This document shows, piece by piece, positions 26,090 through 37,599 of a DNA stretch of 50,000 nt (the first letter of the stretch is position 1; each line of letters begins with the position of its first letter). The stretch covers positions 18,639,894 through 18,689,893 of the forward strand of contig CM022672.1 in the NCBI GenBank assembly GCA_012295275.1. The letters are read 5' to 3'. Source of the stretch: Chrysomallon squamiferum (Eukaryota; Mollusca; Gastropoda; Neomphalida; Peltospiridae). The position numbers and the translations under genes are program-made. The notes under the pieces are model-generated. The model ran no database searches. It worked only from the letters and a program-made list of their open reading frames with translations, and was not told the DNA's origin.

Positions 26090-29000
26090 ACTCTCATTAG
26101 TCAAGGGTACTGGCTGGAATGGAGAAAAACTGGTGTCATGTGGCTTGTATATTTTATCATTCATTAACTAAAATACACATTTATGTGTTTTGGGGTGGGG
26201 TTTTTTTGATGCTGAAATGTGATAAAAATCAAAATACCAAATAATGCATATCCTTCTATTTTCACACTGTATAACATGCTTAGAATAAATGTATGAATGT
26301 TAATTTTGAGATGACTGATGATGAAATTATGTTGTTGATGATGATGATAATAATAATAATAATAACTAGCAATAACAATAATAATAACATACTACTAATA
26401 ATAATAATAACAACAATAGCAATAACAATAATAATAACATACTACTACTAATAATAATAACAATAGCAATAACAATATTAATAATAATAGTAATAGCAGT
26501 AACAACAACAACAACAATAATAATAATAATAAAATTAATAATACAATAATAACAGTAATACTATAGTATAAAAAACAAAAAACAAAAAATTAAGAGCACT
26601 ACATACTGATAAGCATGAATTAGACTTCTGGCACTAATGGATGTATTAACATCTGATATTCATTATTATTTGTGATGGGTGTGTGTGTGGGTGTCTGATT
26701 ATATCATTCCAGTCCTCAGCTCTTCAGATAACTGAAGTATACAAAAAGTATATATCTAAAGCTTTCATATACTAAAATACATATTGCATTAATATTTTTA
26801 TTAAAATAATATTTTATTTTCTAATGTTTTATGGCTGGCAGTAAACATAAATATTTTAATTTGGTGATGGGAAGCAATTAATGTTGTCTTGTATTTTTAA
26901 AAAATTAAGGTAAAGGTTTGGGGATTTTATTTGTTTTGTTTTTTTCTTATTGATCATGTATGTCATTGAAATCGGGAAGCAGTAAGAAATATAAAAGAAA
27001 AATGAAAAAAAGAAGGAAAGTAAAATTTATATTTCCACAGAGTTGAAAAACCATGTTACCATTATAATCTTTGTGGTAAAATGTTATAACTTAAATATTT
27101 TCTAAATGCTACAATTTTTAGCAGTTTTTAGATATTTGATTATGTATTTGATTAATTAAGTTAATGTAGTGTGTTAAGCAATATAATATATAAATAAGGA
27201 CTTTTTTTAAATATTTTTTTACTGAGCTAATGTTAATTATGCTAGGTCTTTGTAACCAAAGATGCAACAAAACATTTACATTAACATAAACTGAATTTAA
27301 TGTAACTACAGGTGACTGAAGCCAACATTATGTAGACAGAAATTAATTATAACACATCTTCAGGAAAGTGTGATCTGTCGCTGATAATTTTTATGAGAAT
27401 GAACATTTGTTTGTATTATTTTACTGATAAAATGCATTGTCTTGATTTTTAGAGCACTTTTAAAAAAATAAAATGTTGTATCACCACACACAACTACTGA
27501 TACAAGTTAATATAACAAAATATAACAAAACTAAATTAATGTTTTAAAAGCAATTTCTCCTAACGATCTCTAATGTAAATCTTAAATCAGTTCTAATTAT
27601 TTTGTCTTTCCAGTAGTAAATATTTACTAAATAAATACAAAGATGTTAATTGTAACAAAAAAAAAAAAGAACACAGAAATAAATGACAAAAAAACAACAA
27701 TAAAATAATAATAATAAAAAAAATACTCTGTGATCTCTTACTGATAATATTATGAGATCAAACCTTTGTTAGCATTATTTCTTTGTTAAGGATGGAGTAA
27801 CTTGGATTAAGTATATCTGTTATTCTTTTTCTTTCTTTCTTTCTTTTTTTTGCTTTTAATTATTGTTTTAGCTAATTTATTTCATAACAGGAATGAAAGG
27901 CTAATGTTTTTTGTATCATGTATACTTAACTTTTTAATTTTAAATCATCATTGTTTGAGAGAATATTCAGAGTGATTACATAGTTAGCCATGTTCTGTAT
28001 AGTTGTACTTCTCATCATTATTTTAAGAAATTTTTAATTCTTTTTTATTTTCATTCAGTTATATTATATAATATGGTAGAATATAACAAATACTGTATTT
28101 GCTAGTAGTCTTTAGATCTGTTATTGATACAAGATAAAAATAATGTTTTTATTTCTGTTTTATCAAGGCCCATTCTTTCATATTAATTGCTGAAAATTCC
28201 AAAATGCTGTCTTTGATAGCAGGTTTATTTCTTTTTTTTTTTTCTTTTTTTTTTTTAAATTTTTAATTTTAATTGTTGCAAGGTAGATAAATTTTGTATT
28301 TTAAAATACTGTTACATTGGGATGGTGAGGAAGAATCATGAGATTCATGTTCATTCTGTTACTCATTGAATCTGTCGTGGTCTCTGATATACATTCTGAT
28401 TAACAGAAGCAAGGTATCCATTCTGTATATAGCAATTCCAGCTGGCTCAAAACTGAAATCACCCATGTTCAGAAAGAAATAGATTTTAGAATGGTTAAAA
28501 AGGAATTGTTGGTGTCATTTAGGTCAAAACTAAAAATTGGCTGGGACAATAACTGGGTTTAGGATAAAGAGAAAAACTTGTTGTTACCACACAGGTCAAA
28601 ACTCAGACGTTCTCAGGCTGGGGTGAAACAGGTGGACAGAGAGAATTTTCAGCAACTTAAGTCAGAACTGAAATTTTATTCCTGACTGGTTTGAGCCAAG
28701 AATTAGGTTCGTTAACTACAGCCCTCTGTTGTCAGCAGAATAAAACTGAAATTCTAGTCCTAACTGGGTTTATCTGGAGATCAGTGTTGTGACATTACAG
28801 GACTGATGTTTAGCTGGCTAAGCTGCACGTTTTCATTGAATTGAAGTCATTGTAGAATAGACCTTATTTAGTGCATCATTATCTGATTTACTTAATGAAT
28901 TAACTTGGACAGCATGCTGTCTCTGAATACAGAAATTAACTCACAGCTGTCTTAATATTCAGTGAAAAACATTTGAGCTAACTGAGAACTACACAAAGTG

Positions 29001-29390
29001 CCTCTTGTATTCTTTCATCTCTAGTTTGTATACCATCTAGTCTGAATTTCACATACATCAATGTCAGTTTTGATTGTAAAAGAAATGTGCAAGTATTAAT
29101 AATAAACTGGCTATTGGATGTTAAGTAAATGACAGAGTAAAGCGTTAGTCTTTGTGTTCTCGTAAAATGAGTGAATAATGGCTTGTTAAAAAATGTTATG
29201 AAACGGTAAGAATTATGTGGTACAAACGGTAAGTTCTTTTGTGCAATGTTTGAAATGTATATTACAAGTTACTTCAATTTTACAACTGTTTTCATAAAAA
29301 TATATAAAACATTATTTTGCATTTTGTCTTATGTGTAAATTGATGACTTTTATTGTGTATAAAGTGTGATAGATTATGTAATGATTGCAA

Positions 29391-29392
<2 letters not shown>
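26090..29392. other. Gene-poor intergenic stretch
   Basis: Loose AAT/AAC trinucleotide runs at 26338-26560 and ordinary AT-rich sequence elsewhere. The part 28320-29100 is less repetitive and more balanced in composition, but no open frame with splice support was found in it. Confidence 0.55.

Positions 29393-29480
<88 letters not shown>
29393..29480 (+). repeat. (CT)44 microsatellite
   Basis: Perfect CT tract of 88 bp, a pyrimidine/purine mirror sequence able in principle to form triplex DNA. Confidence 0.95.
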
Positions 29481-29482
<2 letters not shown>

Positions 29483-31137
29483 TCAATATGTATTATGTAT
29501 GCGTGTGCGCATATGATTTTTATAAGCTCAAATTCGAAAGAACTGTCGACTTTTGGCCCCTAAATGACGTTAGTATTTCGTACATACGAAAAGATACGAA
29601 CATGGTAAAATGTACATGGAAATATAGGTTTTGCTACTTCAGCTTTATAATGCATTCTAATTTATAAACCCTATTACGCTAAACCAATAAAAAAAAAAGA
29701 AAAAAGGAAAATAAAACAATTTATTTTTTACCGCAGGCATTGATGGTTTTACTGTCTTCAGATTTATCCATGGATGGAGGGGGAAAATTACTATCCTCTA
29801 TTGAGAATTAATCTTTTGAACTAGTGACACATTTTTTCAAACATTATGAGCATTGAATGTCATGCTTGTGTCTAACTGACGTCCAGAAACAAACACCAGC
29901 ATGAAGAGAAACCGATTAACAGCACGCAGATCTTGAATGTTCTCTATACAAACAGTTATGTGATTCAAGTATATGTCTAAATATAGGGATACGCCTGAAC
30001 ACACCATCTAACAAGACAAGAAAAGACGACAAGAGTCATTTCTTTCTTTCATTTTATGTACATTTTAAAGGGTAGGCAATTAATTAGAAGAGTTACTTGC
30101 CGCAGTGCTTTTAAAGTGTATGATCTAAGATGGTTCTGTAATCCACACTGTAGCACAGAACTACCATGACTGGCAAATAACATTATTTATTTATTTATTT
30201 ATTTAAATCATTTAAATTGTTTAATTTGATTTTTTTGGAAACGTACTTATGCTCTGACGATCGATACTGTACTTTCTATACTCTGTTGTATTTTATAACA
30301 TTAACTTTAGTCTCTATATATGTATGTATGTATGTATATTATATAAAAGAGAGAGAGATGGATAGATTAAAACAAGATAGATTATAGACATAGAAAGGTA
30401 ACTAGACAGACACACAGAGATAGCGAGATGTACACTTAATTCACCGCTCAGGGGTAAAAAAATGAATCCAGTTTTGGCGTGATTATTTGAGATAAACGTA
30501 AGACGCAGTCATTAAAAAGATGGTGAGGGACTTATATTTAATCATTGCTCAAACATGCCCGCAAGCATGCAGACGCATATGTAAACTAAAACGTTCAGAT
30601 CTTTTAAACACATTAACATTAACAGAGAACAAACGACACGCAATTTATTTGTACATCAGATTGAGATAGAGAAATGCAAACACACAAACACGCCCACTCG
30701 CATATGTTTGTAAATGCATCACATATAGAAGACACAATATTATTCATGCATATATATATATACACACGCACGTATTCATGTATACATACTTCTTATGCCA
30801 TCCATTCAGATTAAGATTTCACGAAACGCGTCAGTACGAAAATAGCATAAATTATTATTATTTTCTTCTTTTCCTTTTTTACTGGTATGTTTTCAACGGA
30901 AAATCATTTTAAAAATTAATAAACGAATAAAGCAAAAACAGGTCAACTATAACTATTAGGTTCAAATCTAAGATTTAAACAGATCTTCATAGCAATGTAG
31001 CTTGTTAGTATTTTCACCAGAATTTCCAGAACTATGAAAGTAGTTGATTATATAATTATTAAAAACAAAAATCTGCTCGAGTACTTTTGTCAGTACAATA
31101 CGCTCAGTTTTTTGTTCTTTTATAGCCAAACCTGATT

Positions 31138-31218
<81 letters not shown>

Positions 31219-31368
31219 AAGTTTTCAGATTGCGTGTGACTGTGTGTGTGACTGTGTGTGTGACTGTGGGTGCATTTGTTTATCTGTACCTGTTTGTGTA
31301 TTCAATGTATCTGTGTTAATTTATGTATATATGTTTGTGTACTGGTCTTTCAGGTTTTTATGTCGGTC

Positions 31369-31399
<31 letters not shown>

Positions 31400-31844
31400 G
31401 AATGTATGTGTACGTGTCTATTTATATAAGTATGCATGTATGTATGAATGTGTATATGTGCGTGCTGTGTATTTATGTATCTATTTATCTGTATAATGTA
31501 TTTATATAGACAGATAGATAAATGTGTTTGCACATATAGACAGACCAATAGATAAATATATTCATTCATACACAGAGAGTCATGATTGTAACCATACATA
31601 TAATTTAATCTGTCTCGATAACATAGAAACACACACATACTTACACAACAAACACCCATCCATCCACATAGACACACTACACACACACATACATATATAA
31701 ATACACACACATACACACACATATACATATTTTGTGTCTATCGAGAAAGATAGATAACATATACAGACACACATAAACACACACACAAGCATGCATGTAA
31801 CGGTATATATGTATCTAATACGGTCTGTATGTTATATTACATAG

Positions 31845-31881
<37 letters not shown>

Positions 31882-32639
31882 AATACACTTTATATACATA
31901 CATACGTACATACATACATACATACATATATATATATATGTTAGAAGTGTTAGCTTTCGTGGAACCACTGTGTTATACCTTCTGTTTCCTTCATCTTTCC
32001 ACATTTCGAGGCACTCATGCAGATAAGTATATTTTCTCCGCTATCTTTAGTCTGTGCGGACACATTTTATTTATTTTTTTTTTTTTTTCTCTGACTGATT
32101 TTGATTCAGTTTCTGTTTCAGTAACTATTGGTTTGAAAAAGTTTTCAAAAGTTCCGTTCTTCAAAGTTCTTGTAATACTATACTGATTTCTGAAATAAAT
32201 TCCAAAGTCAATAATCCAGAGTTACTATTTAACACTGTTGAAATGTGGTTTCTAACATTGTCTGCAGCTGTTGATGATAGTCGTCTTTACAGTCCGGCGT
32301 ATCGAACTCAAACGAGTTTTGTTACCGTTGCTAAGATACTTATTTCGATCACATGACGTCACACAATGGATTAGAATTACTTCCGTCGCTCTTTTTGAAT
32401 TACGTCATTATATTGTATACATGTGTAATGTTACGTATTTAATTATTATTATTTAGTAATTGATTCGCATAATTTCGTTCGGAAATTTATAATGCAAATG
32501 AAATGATATATGCTACCAATGTTTCAGAACCTTTCGTGTACAAATTATTTTTTTTATTTTTATTTTTTTATTTATTTATAATTATAATAAAAATAATAAT
32601 TATTATTATTATTATTGTTGTTGTTGTTGTTGTTGTTGT

Positions 32640-32673
<34 letters not shown>

Positions 32674-32881
32674 TTCTATTAATATCGACGATGGTAATAA
32701 ATAAATAAATAATAATCATCATCATAATATCATTATGATGATGATGAATGATGGCGAAGAAAATGAAAAACAAACATGTACTATCCTATTCCGTTATATA
32801 ATTAATCGCAAATCTTTTAAAACGCTAGTAACGTTTTAATTTTGATACTGTAATGAGAAACATGTATGTAACAAAACTTAC
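29481..32881. other. Gene-poor stretch with microsatellites
   Basis: Includes (CT)n at 31143-31212, (TA)n at 31375-31398, a long low-complexity TATG/CACA region at 31400-31930 and GTT/GCT runs at 32616-32661. At 32354-32361 there is a perfect CRE (TGACGTCA) in a locally CpG-richer patch, 32260-32420, which may be regulatory. No gene was established. Confidence 0.5.
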
Positions 32882-32915
32882 ATTGTCCAGGATATCTGCA
32901 TTCATCTTCGCTCAT
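32882..32915 (-). CDS. Candidate first coding exon of a leftward gene (partial)
   Basis: On the minus strand an ATG at 32915 opens MSEDECRYPGQ and meets a consensus donor GTAAGT right after 32882, leaving phase 1. The preceding sequence is CpG-containing and lies back to back with the rightward exon at 33046-33425, as in a bidirectional promoter. No following exon could be identified to the left, so this may be chance. The diverged copy of this region at the left window edge does not keep the ATG frame. Confidence 0.2.
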
Positions 32916-33045
32916 TTCGACGATGGAAAAACGACGCCGTGAAACGAACTAAATTCTTACTAACTCTGAAATTAGCCGATTAAATTTCGACAACAGAGAT
33001 TATTAAGAGGCTACATCTCATACATAACGTACCAAAACAACAGTA
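32916..33045. promoter_or_regulatory. Possible bidirectional promoter
   Basis: This short interval separates the candidate leftward exon from the rightward exon block. It shows weak but collinear similarity to the inverted interval 333-460 (ctaatttcag, ttcgttt, tccatcg, gagcgaag), so it was duplicated together with the block. No TATA box is evident. Inferred from layout. Confidence 0.3.
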
Positions 33046-33377
33046 TCTTCTGCATCAAACACGATTACACACAGTCTGTTAATGCAGCTTGGTAGTTAAA
33101 AGAAAAACACTCTTTCAGTATGCTTTACCTCTGCGTTTCATTCACAGAGCTAACACAGTCGGTTACTCGGTTCTCCCGTGGCTCTGGTGGTGCGCCAGTT
33201 CTTCTCAGGCTGTGTTCCACAAACTGGCATCTGAGCCGACACAGTGCTAAGAAAACGGAGGATTACTATCAAACAGCCCTCTTTCTCATCACTCGACCGA
33301 GAGAGAGCAAAATTATTTTTGACCTATTTCTTGATTGTCGGGACTATTTAAGAAGAATTAATTCGCCCAATAATGTC
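33046..33377 (+). repeat. Inverted-duplication copy B
   Basis: Partner of 1-332 (see there), about 33 kb away and in opposite orientation. Similarity cannot be followed beyond 33377 because the other copy stops at the window edge. Confidence 0.85.
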
Positions 33378-33425
33378 GGAAAGCTACCACCATTGCTGGA
33401 ACTTGGTTCAGTTCGTCAGGTTTAG
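33046..33425 (+). other. Probable non-coding first exon of the 34363-35100 gene
   Basis: A consensus donor GTAAGATC follows at 33426. A good acceptor (CTTGTTTACAG, ending at 33791) follows 366 bp later and a second one (TTGTTTTATAG) ends at 34222. A frame of 101 codons is open across the exon but is destroyed by the single-base indel in the duplicate at 1-332, so I treat the exon as untranslated. The exact start is unknown. Confidence 0.4.
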
Positions 33426-34362
33426 GTAAGATCTAAATAGTTTATTATCGTTATTGTTCTGAAGAATTTAGTTTTTTTCCTAAATTAACTCAGTTTCTAT
33501 TGGTTTTCTGTAAAGAAATGCTTTCTCAACTAAAACACCTAATTCACCTTAAATTCAGAAACAGAATGTTTACTTTCTTCCAAAGTTTCAATTGTTCTTT
33601 TCCTATTGTTTTGTGGTATTTATTTAATGTCTGGTTATCAGTTTATATATTTTTATCGTTTATGGTAATGGTCTGATTGCTGAAAATGTATATAAATACA
33701 CCATAAGATCTGCAACAAAAGGAAAGTTTTCTCACAGTTTATTCTTTATTATTGATGACATGCCAAAATATTTTCGCCATCTTGTTTACAGGCTTTCAAC
33801 AACTATCTGAAAGCAGCGTCTGATTTTGTACAGCAGGTTGCTCGTGGAACGGGGTCGAGAGAAAAACCGATGCGAAGACACAGAACGGGTGTATCCGAGA
33901 CGGCCGTAATTGAAACCAATTGTCATTATCGAGGTGCAGTGTTCCTGCAGTGGAGGCTGTGACCCCAAACACGTCTGCTTATCCCGGAACAGACGAACTA
34001 TTGAAAGCGCGAGAACAAAAGCATGGCTGCGAGCAGACGTCATTCGCAGGAATTATATTTAGGGATAAAGGCGTCGATTATTTTGTGGATGTATGGAGTG
34101 TCAGATAATACAAGATTCTGATAAGGCGCACAGGAACTAATTCAGTTAAGAAGATCTGGCTGTGCAAATGTTTTTTTAATATTTTTTTTAAATTTTTTTT
34201 TCTTCTTCCTCTTGTTTTATAGAACTTGTAAAGTTCTAAAAACAGTTCTGTTTTCCACGTATTATTATTACGTTCTGGAGATAATACGTTTCATCCTAAT
34301 GTCTTCCTTGTGTTCTGGGTGTGGACGTTTATTCTTCCGTCTGGACATCTGTGGAGGCTAGA

Positions 34363-35100
34363 ATGCAAAGGAGCCCCACAAAAAGTAATTCTATGGCTGG
34401 AGCTGTCAGTATTCTGAAACCACCCAAGAAGCCGTGCTGGACTGATTTTGTGGACCAACATCAGAAAAGTCAACAGGTGAAAGAACAACAGACTGCCGAG
34501 CCCGTTGAAAATACTCGAACTCACGGCGGTAAGTCGGGTATCCATGACAATACTGAAGGAAAGAGTGGCATTCCCCACTCAGGAGGATCCGCTAAACTCA
34601 TCAAACAGGTGAAACGTGTCAGGGCAAAAATTCACAGAACACGAAGTGAACATACAATTTCTGATCTTCCCGAAGGAATGTTGACCGTCAGTCTGGCGCA
34701 GACCAAACCGAAAGAATTTGGTTTGCGAAATCGGACGTCCGGATGCGACGATCGGGTATATCTGGAGGAAAACACCCGAAGGTGTCAGAACTGGTTAGCA
34801 AGCATATCAGCTTGTGAGCCTCTGGATGAAATCGGATACACTCAGGGTAAGGGAGAAGGGGTGGACTTGGAAATACCAGAGGAGACGGTCTGGGATGAGA
34901 AAGGGGAGAGGTGTGCACCCTCTAACACAAGTGGGTCCAGTTCGGACGGAGATATTGACACGACAGGTGATGATTTTACAACACCTGTTGATTCACAGTG
35001 TGAAAGTGTTTTACAAACGTCTAAACAAAATGTACATATGGAGCACACTTTTATCAGGAAAAAACTTGTTTCAATTCAGGTGGATAATGGTATAGAATGA
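34363..35100 (+). CDS. Uncharacterised hydrophilic protein, 245 residues
   Basis: An uninterrupted single-exon frame from the ATG at 34363 to TGA at 35098-35100. The frame is also open upstream of the ATG for 14 codons. Composition is clearly coding and unlike the surrounding AT-rich repeats: balanced codon use, higher GC, no low complexity. The protein has no membrane segment or signal peptide. It carries an N-terminal ILKPPKKPCWTDFVDQ patch, a basic stretch near residues 80-95 (KLIKQVKRVRAKIHRTRSEH), then ISDLPEGMLTVSL, a RRCQNWLASI motif near 145-155 and an acidic, serine/threonine-rich tail. The (R/K)(R/K)C.xWL pattern after an acidic run faintly resembles the PRR18 family, but I cannot assert homology. 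A short upstream frame starts at 34301 and overlaps the start. Confidence 0.7.
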   Translation: MQRSPTKSNSMAGAVSILKPPKKPCWTDFVDQHQKSQQVKEQQTAEPVENTRTHGGKSGIHDNTEGKSGIPHSGGSAKLIKQVKRVRAKIHRTRSEHTISDLPEGMLTVSLAQTKPKEFGLRNRTSGCDDRVYLEENTRRCQNWLASISACEPLDEIGYTQGKGEGVDLEIPEETVWDEKGERCAPSNTSGSSSDGDIDTTGDDFTTPVDSQCESVLQTSKQNVHMEHTFIRKKLVSIQVDNGIE

Positions 35101-35419
35101 TGACATAAGAAACGTGCTATTTTTTAATACCGAAGGTGTATATATTTTCTTTCATGAATATATTTGTTAACGTCTGTGATTCCAAAGAAGATATATTATG
35201 TACATGTGGATTGTTTTCATTCATTTGACTTATTATTTTATTCCGTTGTAAACATATCCGGATTTATATAGGTGCATGGGTGTCGATGTCATCCTAATTA
35301 TATACAGTTCATGTCTGTTTATTTATCTACTTAAATGCAATACATATATGTAAGCTGATGCTTATATACATTCATCCAAAAATTTATCCATACAAACATT
35401 AGTATCGTATAGACATATA

Positions 35420-36443
35420 GGGTAAGGTGGAGGTAATTCTGGCTCCCAAGGTATATTATGACTCACAGCCACAATACTGCTCTGTTCGGGCTTCTGGAAC
35501 TGTGCTGATATAAATAGAACCTTCCTATCTCTCATTAGAACAAAGGATGTAGGTAATCAGCGATTTAATCTCCAAAGTAGTGTAAACAACAAGGTTGTTA
35601 AAAAAGTACAATAGTTTTGGCATTGATATAGTCCATTCTGAGTTTTATTTAAAAGTATTATAACACAGTTGAAAGTCTATGGTCCATCTGGTGGGGCACG
35701 TCGTCAAATTTCAAATAAAAAATCAAAAGGTTTGAAGAAGAGTTGACAGAGAAGAAGAGGAAGGAGGAAGAAAAGGAAGAGAGCGAGAGAAAAGGTGAGA
35801 GAGGCAAAGGTGAAAAAAACTGAAAAAGATACCAAAGGCAAAACGGCAACTCAATTTGAATGCTACAGCAGAACCGGTGGATGCAATCAAATTAAAACGT
35901 TGGTGGGATTATTCTGAACTAGAACACAGAGATGTAGTAGATACACAAGAAAAATGTGAACTCTGTGGCAGAGTTGATGATGGCATAAATTTGGACGAGT
36001 TCATAGGATGTACTGCCTGCCCAAATTGGTATTGTACTGATCCTTGCGCAAACCTCAAAATCCCATCTGGTCCAGACTTGAAAGATATTGCATTCTTGTA
36101 TGATGTTTGTCAAGGGGTATAGTTTATTGAAGTTTTGAATCAGACTTGTATTATCATTAGGATTAATTATTATTTGTAGACAATGACTACATAGCAATAA
36201 TCAGTACAACAAATTTGAGGATCAAAATACATTATGCGTGTAGGGGCCAGATTTACTCCAAATACTCGGGGCAAATCTCGCCCCTGAAAACAATTTTTAA
36301 CCTGGTTCCCATTTCAAAAATATAAACACTATGCATTTAGTGTTTGTGTATTTTGAAGCAGAAATAGATACACTACACATTTTACACTCCATTTTGTTGG
36401 CTGATGATGAATGAAAGGGGACCAGAATTACCACACCTTACCC
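35420..36443 (+). mobile_element. Short Tc1/mariner-pogo-type transposon with zinc-finger remnant
   Basis: The terminal inverted repeats begin GGGTAAGGTG at both ends and match for about 28 bp (one indel), including GGTAATTCTGG. TA dinucleotides flank both ends (35418-35419 and 36444-36445), the target duplication typical of Tc1/mariner and pogo elements. Length is 1024 bp, too short for a full transposase, and the interior carries only the end of one. It inserted about 320 bp downstream of the 34363-35100 coding frame. Confidence 0.8.
35814..36122 (+). pseudogene. PHD-like zinc-finger tail of a transposase (fragment)
   Basis: The frame from 35814 to the TAG at 36120-36122 contains C-x2-C-x14-C-x2-C-P-N-W-Y-C-x3-C. 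This is the first half of a PHD finger with the usual histidine replaced by cysteine; only one cysteine follows before the stop. A preceding lysine/glutamate-rich stretch (about 35725-35810) is open in a different frame, and a TGA lies just upstream of the finger frame, so the gene is broken. Pogo-type transposases often carry a C-terminal PHD-like finger, which fits the flanking terminal repeats. Not expected to be functional. Confidence 0.55.
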
Positions 36444-36670
36444 TATTATATACACACAGACACAGACAGAAACAGTGAAAAACAACTGAAAATGTGAAAG
36501 CAAAAGCGATTAATTATGGCTTCTTTCTTTAAAATTTCTGTTTCATTCATCCAAGCGTTCATACCATTATTCGGTATTTTCTTTTAACTTTAAATCAAAA
36601 TACATTTCGAAGGACGAACTCATAGGTGAACAACAACACCCACTGCTTGTGTGTGGGTCACTGTATACTT

Positions 36671-36709
<39 letters not shown>

Positions 36710-36760
36710 TGGGTTTGTGCATGTAGGTGTGGTGTCCTTCCATTATTTTATTATTATTTT

Positions 36761-36809
<49 letters not shown>

Positions 36810-37113
36810 TTTTTTTTGTGATTCTCTACCGTTCCCTGCCACCAGCTTTCACGTTACATCAGTGTGTTTCTTACATATTTAATAATTAAAAAACAACAAC
36901 AAAAATATTTTTACAATTTCATCATTATACATTCACTTGATGTAAAATATTCACTTGATGGTATTATATACATACCATTATAAATTGACATGTACGTGTG
37001 TCTGGGTATATGTGTGTGTGTGTATACATGAAGATTTTCAAGGCAAAATTCGACGAACAGCAAGTTTTAAGATAAGTCTGTTCATCGGCAAATAATTAAC
37101 TCTTTTATATCTT
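36444..37113. other. Non-coding, with TG and TTTA microsatellites
   Basis: (TG)n at 36674-36709 and (TTTA)n at 36760-36806. No exon was recognised. Confidence 0.6.
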
Positions 37114-37356
37114 CTTTTCTAAAACTGGTTATATTTTCTTTACAAAACGTTTTACACCCCCTTTACAAAACTAATTATATCTCCTTTATAAAACTCATGA
37201 AAGCCTCTTTACAAAACTTGTTATATCCGCTTTACAAAACTCATTATATCTCATTTGTAAAACTTTTACATCCTCTTTTACAATACTTGTTATCTTTCCT
37301 TTACAGTATTCGTTAATCCGCATTCCAAAACGTCATATATCCTTTACAAAATACAG
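37114..37356 (+). repeat. 23-bp minisatellite, about 10 copies
   Basis: Units follow CTTTACAAAACTCATTATAT plus about three bases. Most spacings between CTTTACAAAAC words are exactly 23 bp, with a few units of 20-24. The copies have diverged from one another, so the array is old. Confidence 0.8.
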
Positions 37357-37512
37357 TATTGATGTAGTCTTTAAAAAAACGCGATCTAATAATAATATGA
37401 GACTGAAACATGAAACTGTTAACACACAGGTGTACATACTAATAAGTGCTTATACATTCATCCATAATCTCTCTCACTACTCTCTCTCTCTCTGAATGTG
37501 TTTGTCTGTCTG

Positions 37513-37516
<4 letters not shown>

Positions 37517-37587
<71 letters not shown>
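37517..37587 (+). repeat. (CT)n microsatellite
   Basis: Perfect CT tract of about 71 bp. Flanking sequence 37590-37905 is more balanced in base content, but no gene is established. Confidence 0.95.
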
Positions 37588-37590
<3 letters not shown>

Positions 37591-37599
37591 TTCTGTCTT

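Noticed and set aside
29733-29805. Possible minus-strand exon with MDKSEDSKTINACG before a GTAAAA donor
   Set aside because: The acceptor is weak and the phase does not join to the candidate exon at 32882-32915 without a stop codon.
31960-32040. Possible minus-strand exon reading YTYLHECLEMWKDEGNR before GTATAA
   Set aside because: No convincing acceptor, and the phase conflicts with the only candidate upstream exon.
33120-33425. 101-codon open frame across the duplicated block
   Set aside because: The near-identical copy at 1-332 carries a single-base indel that ends the frame early, and the composition shows no protein family; treated as untranslated exon.
37080-37360. Regular spaced repeats that could suggest a CRISPR array
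   Set aside because: There are no distinct spacers; the 23-bp units are contiguous and the DNA is animal nuclear.
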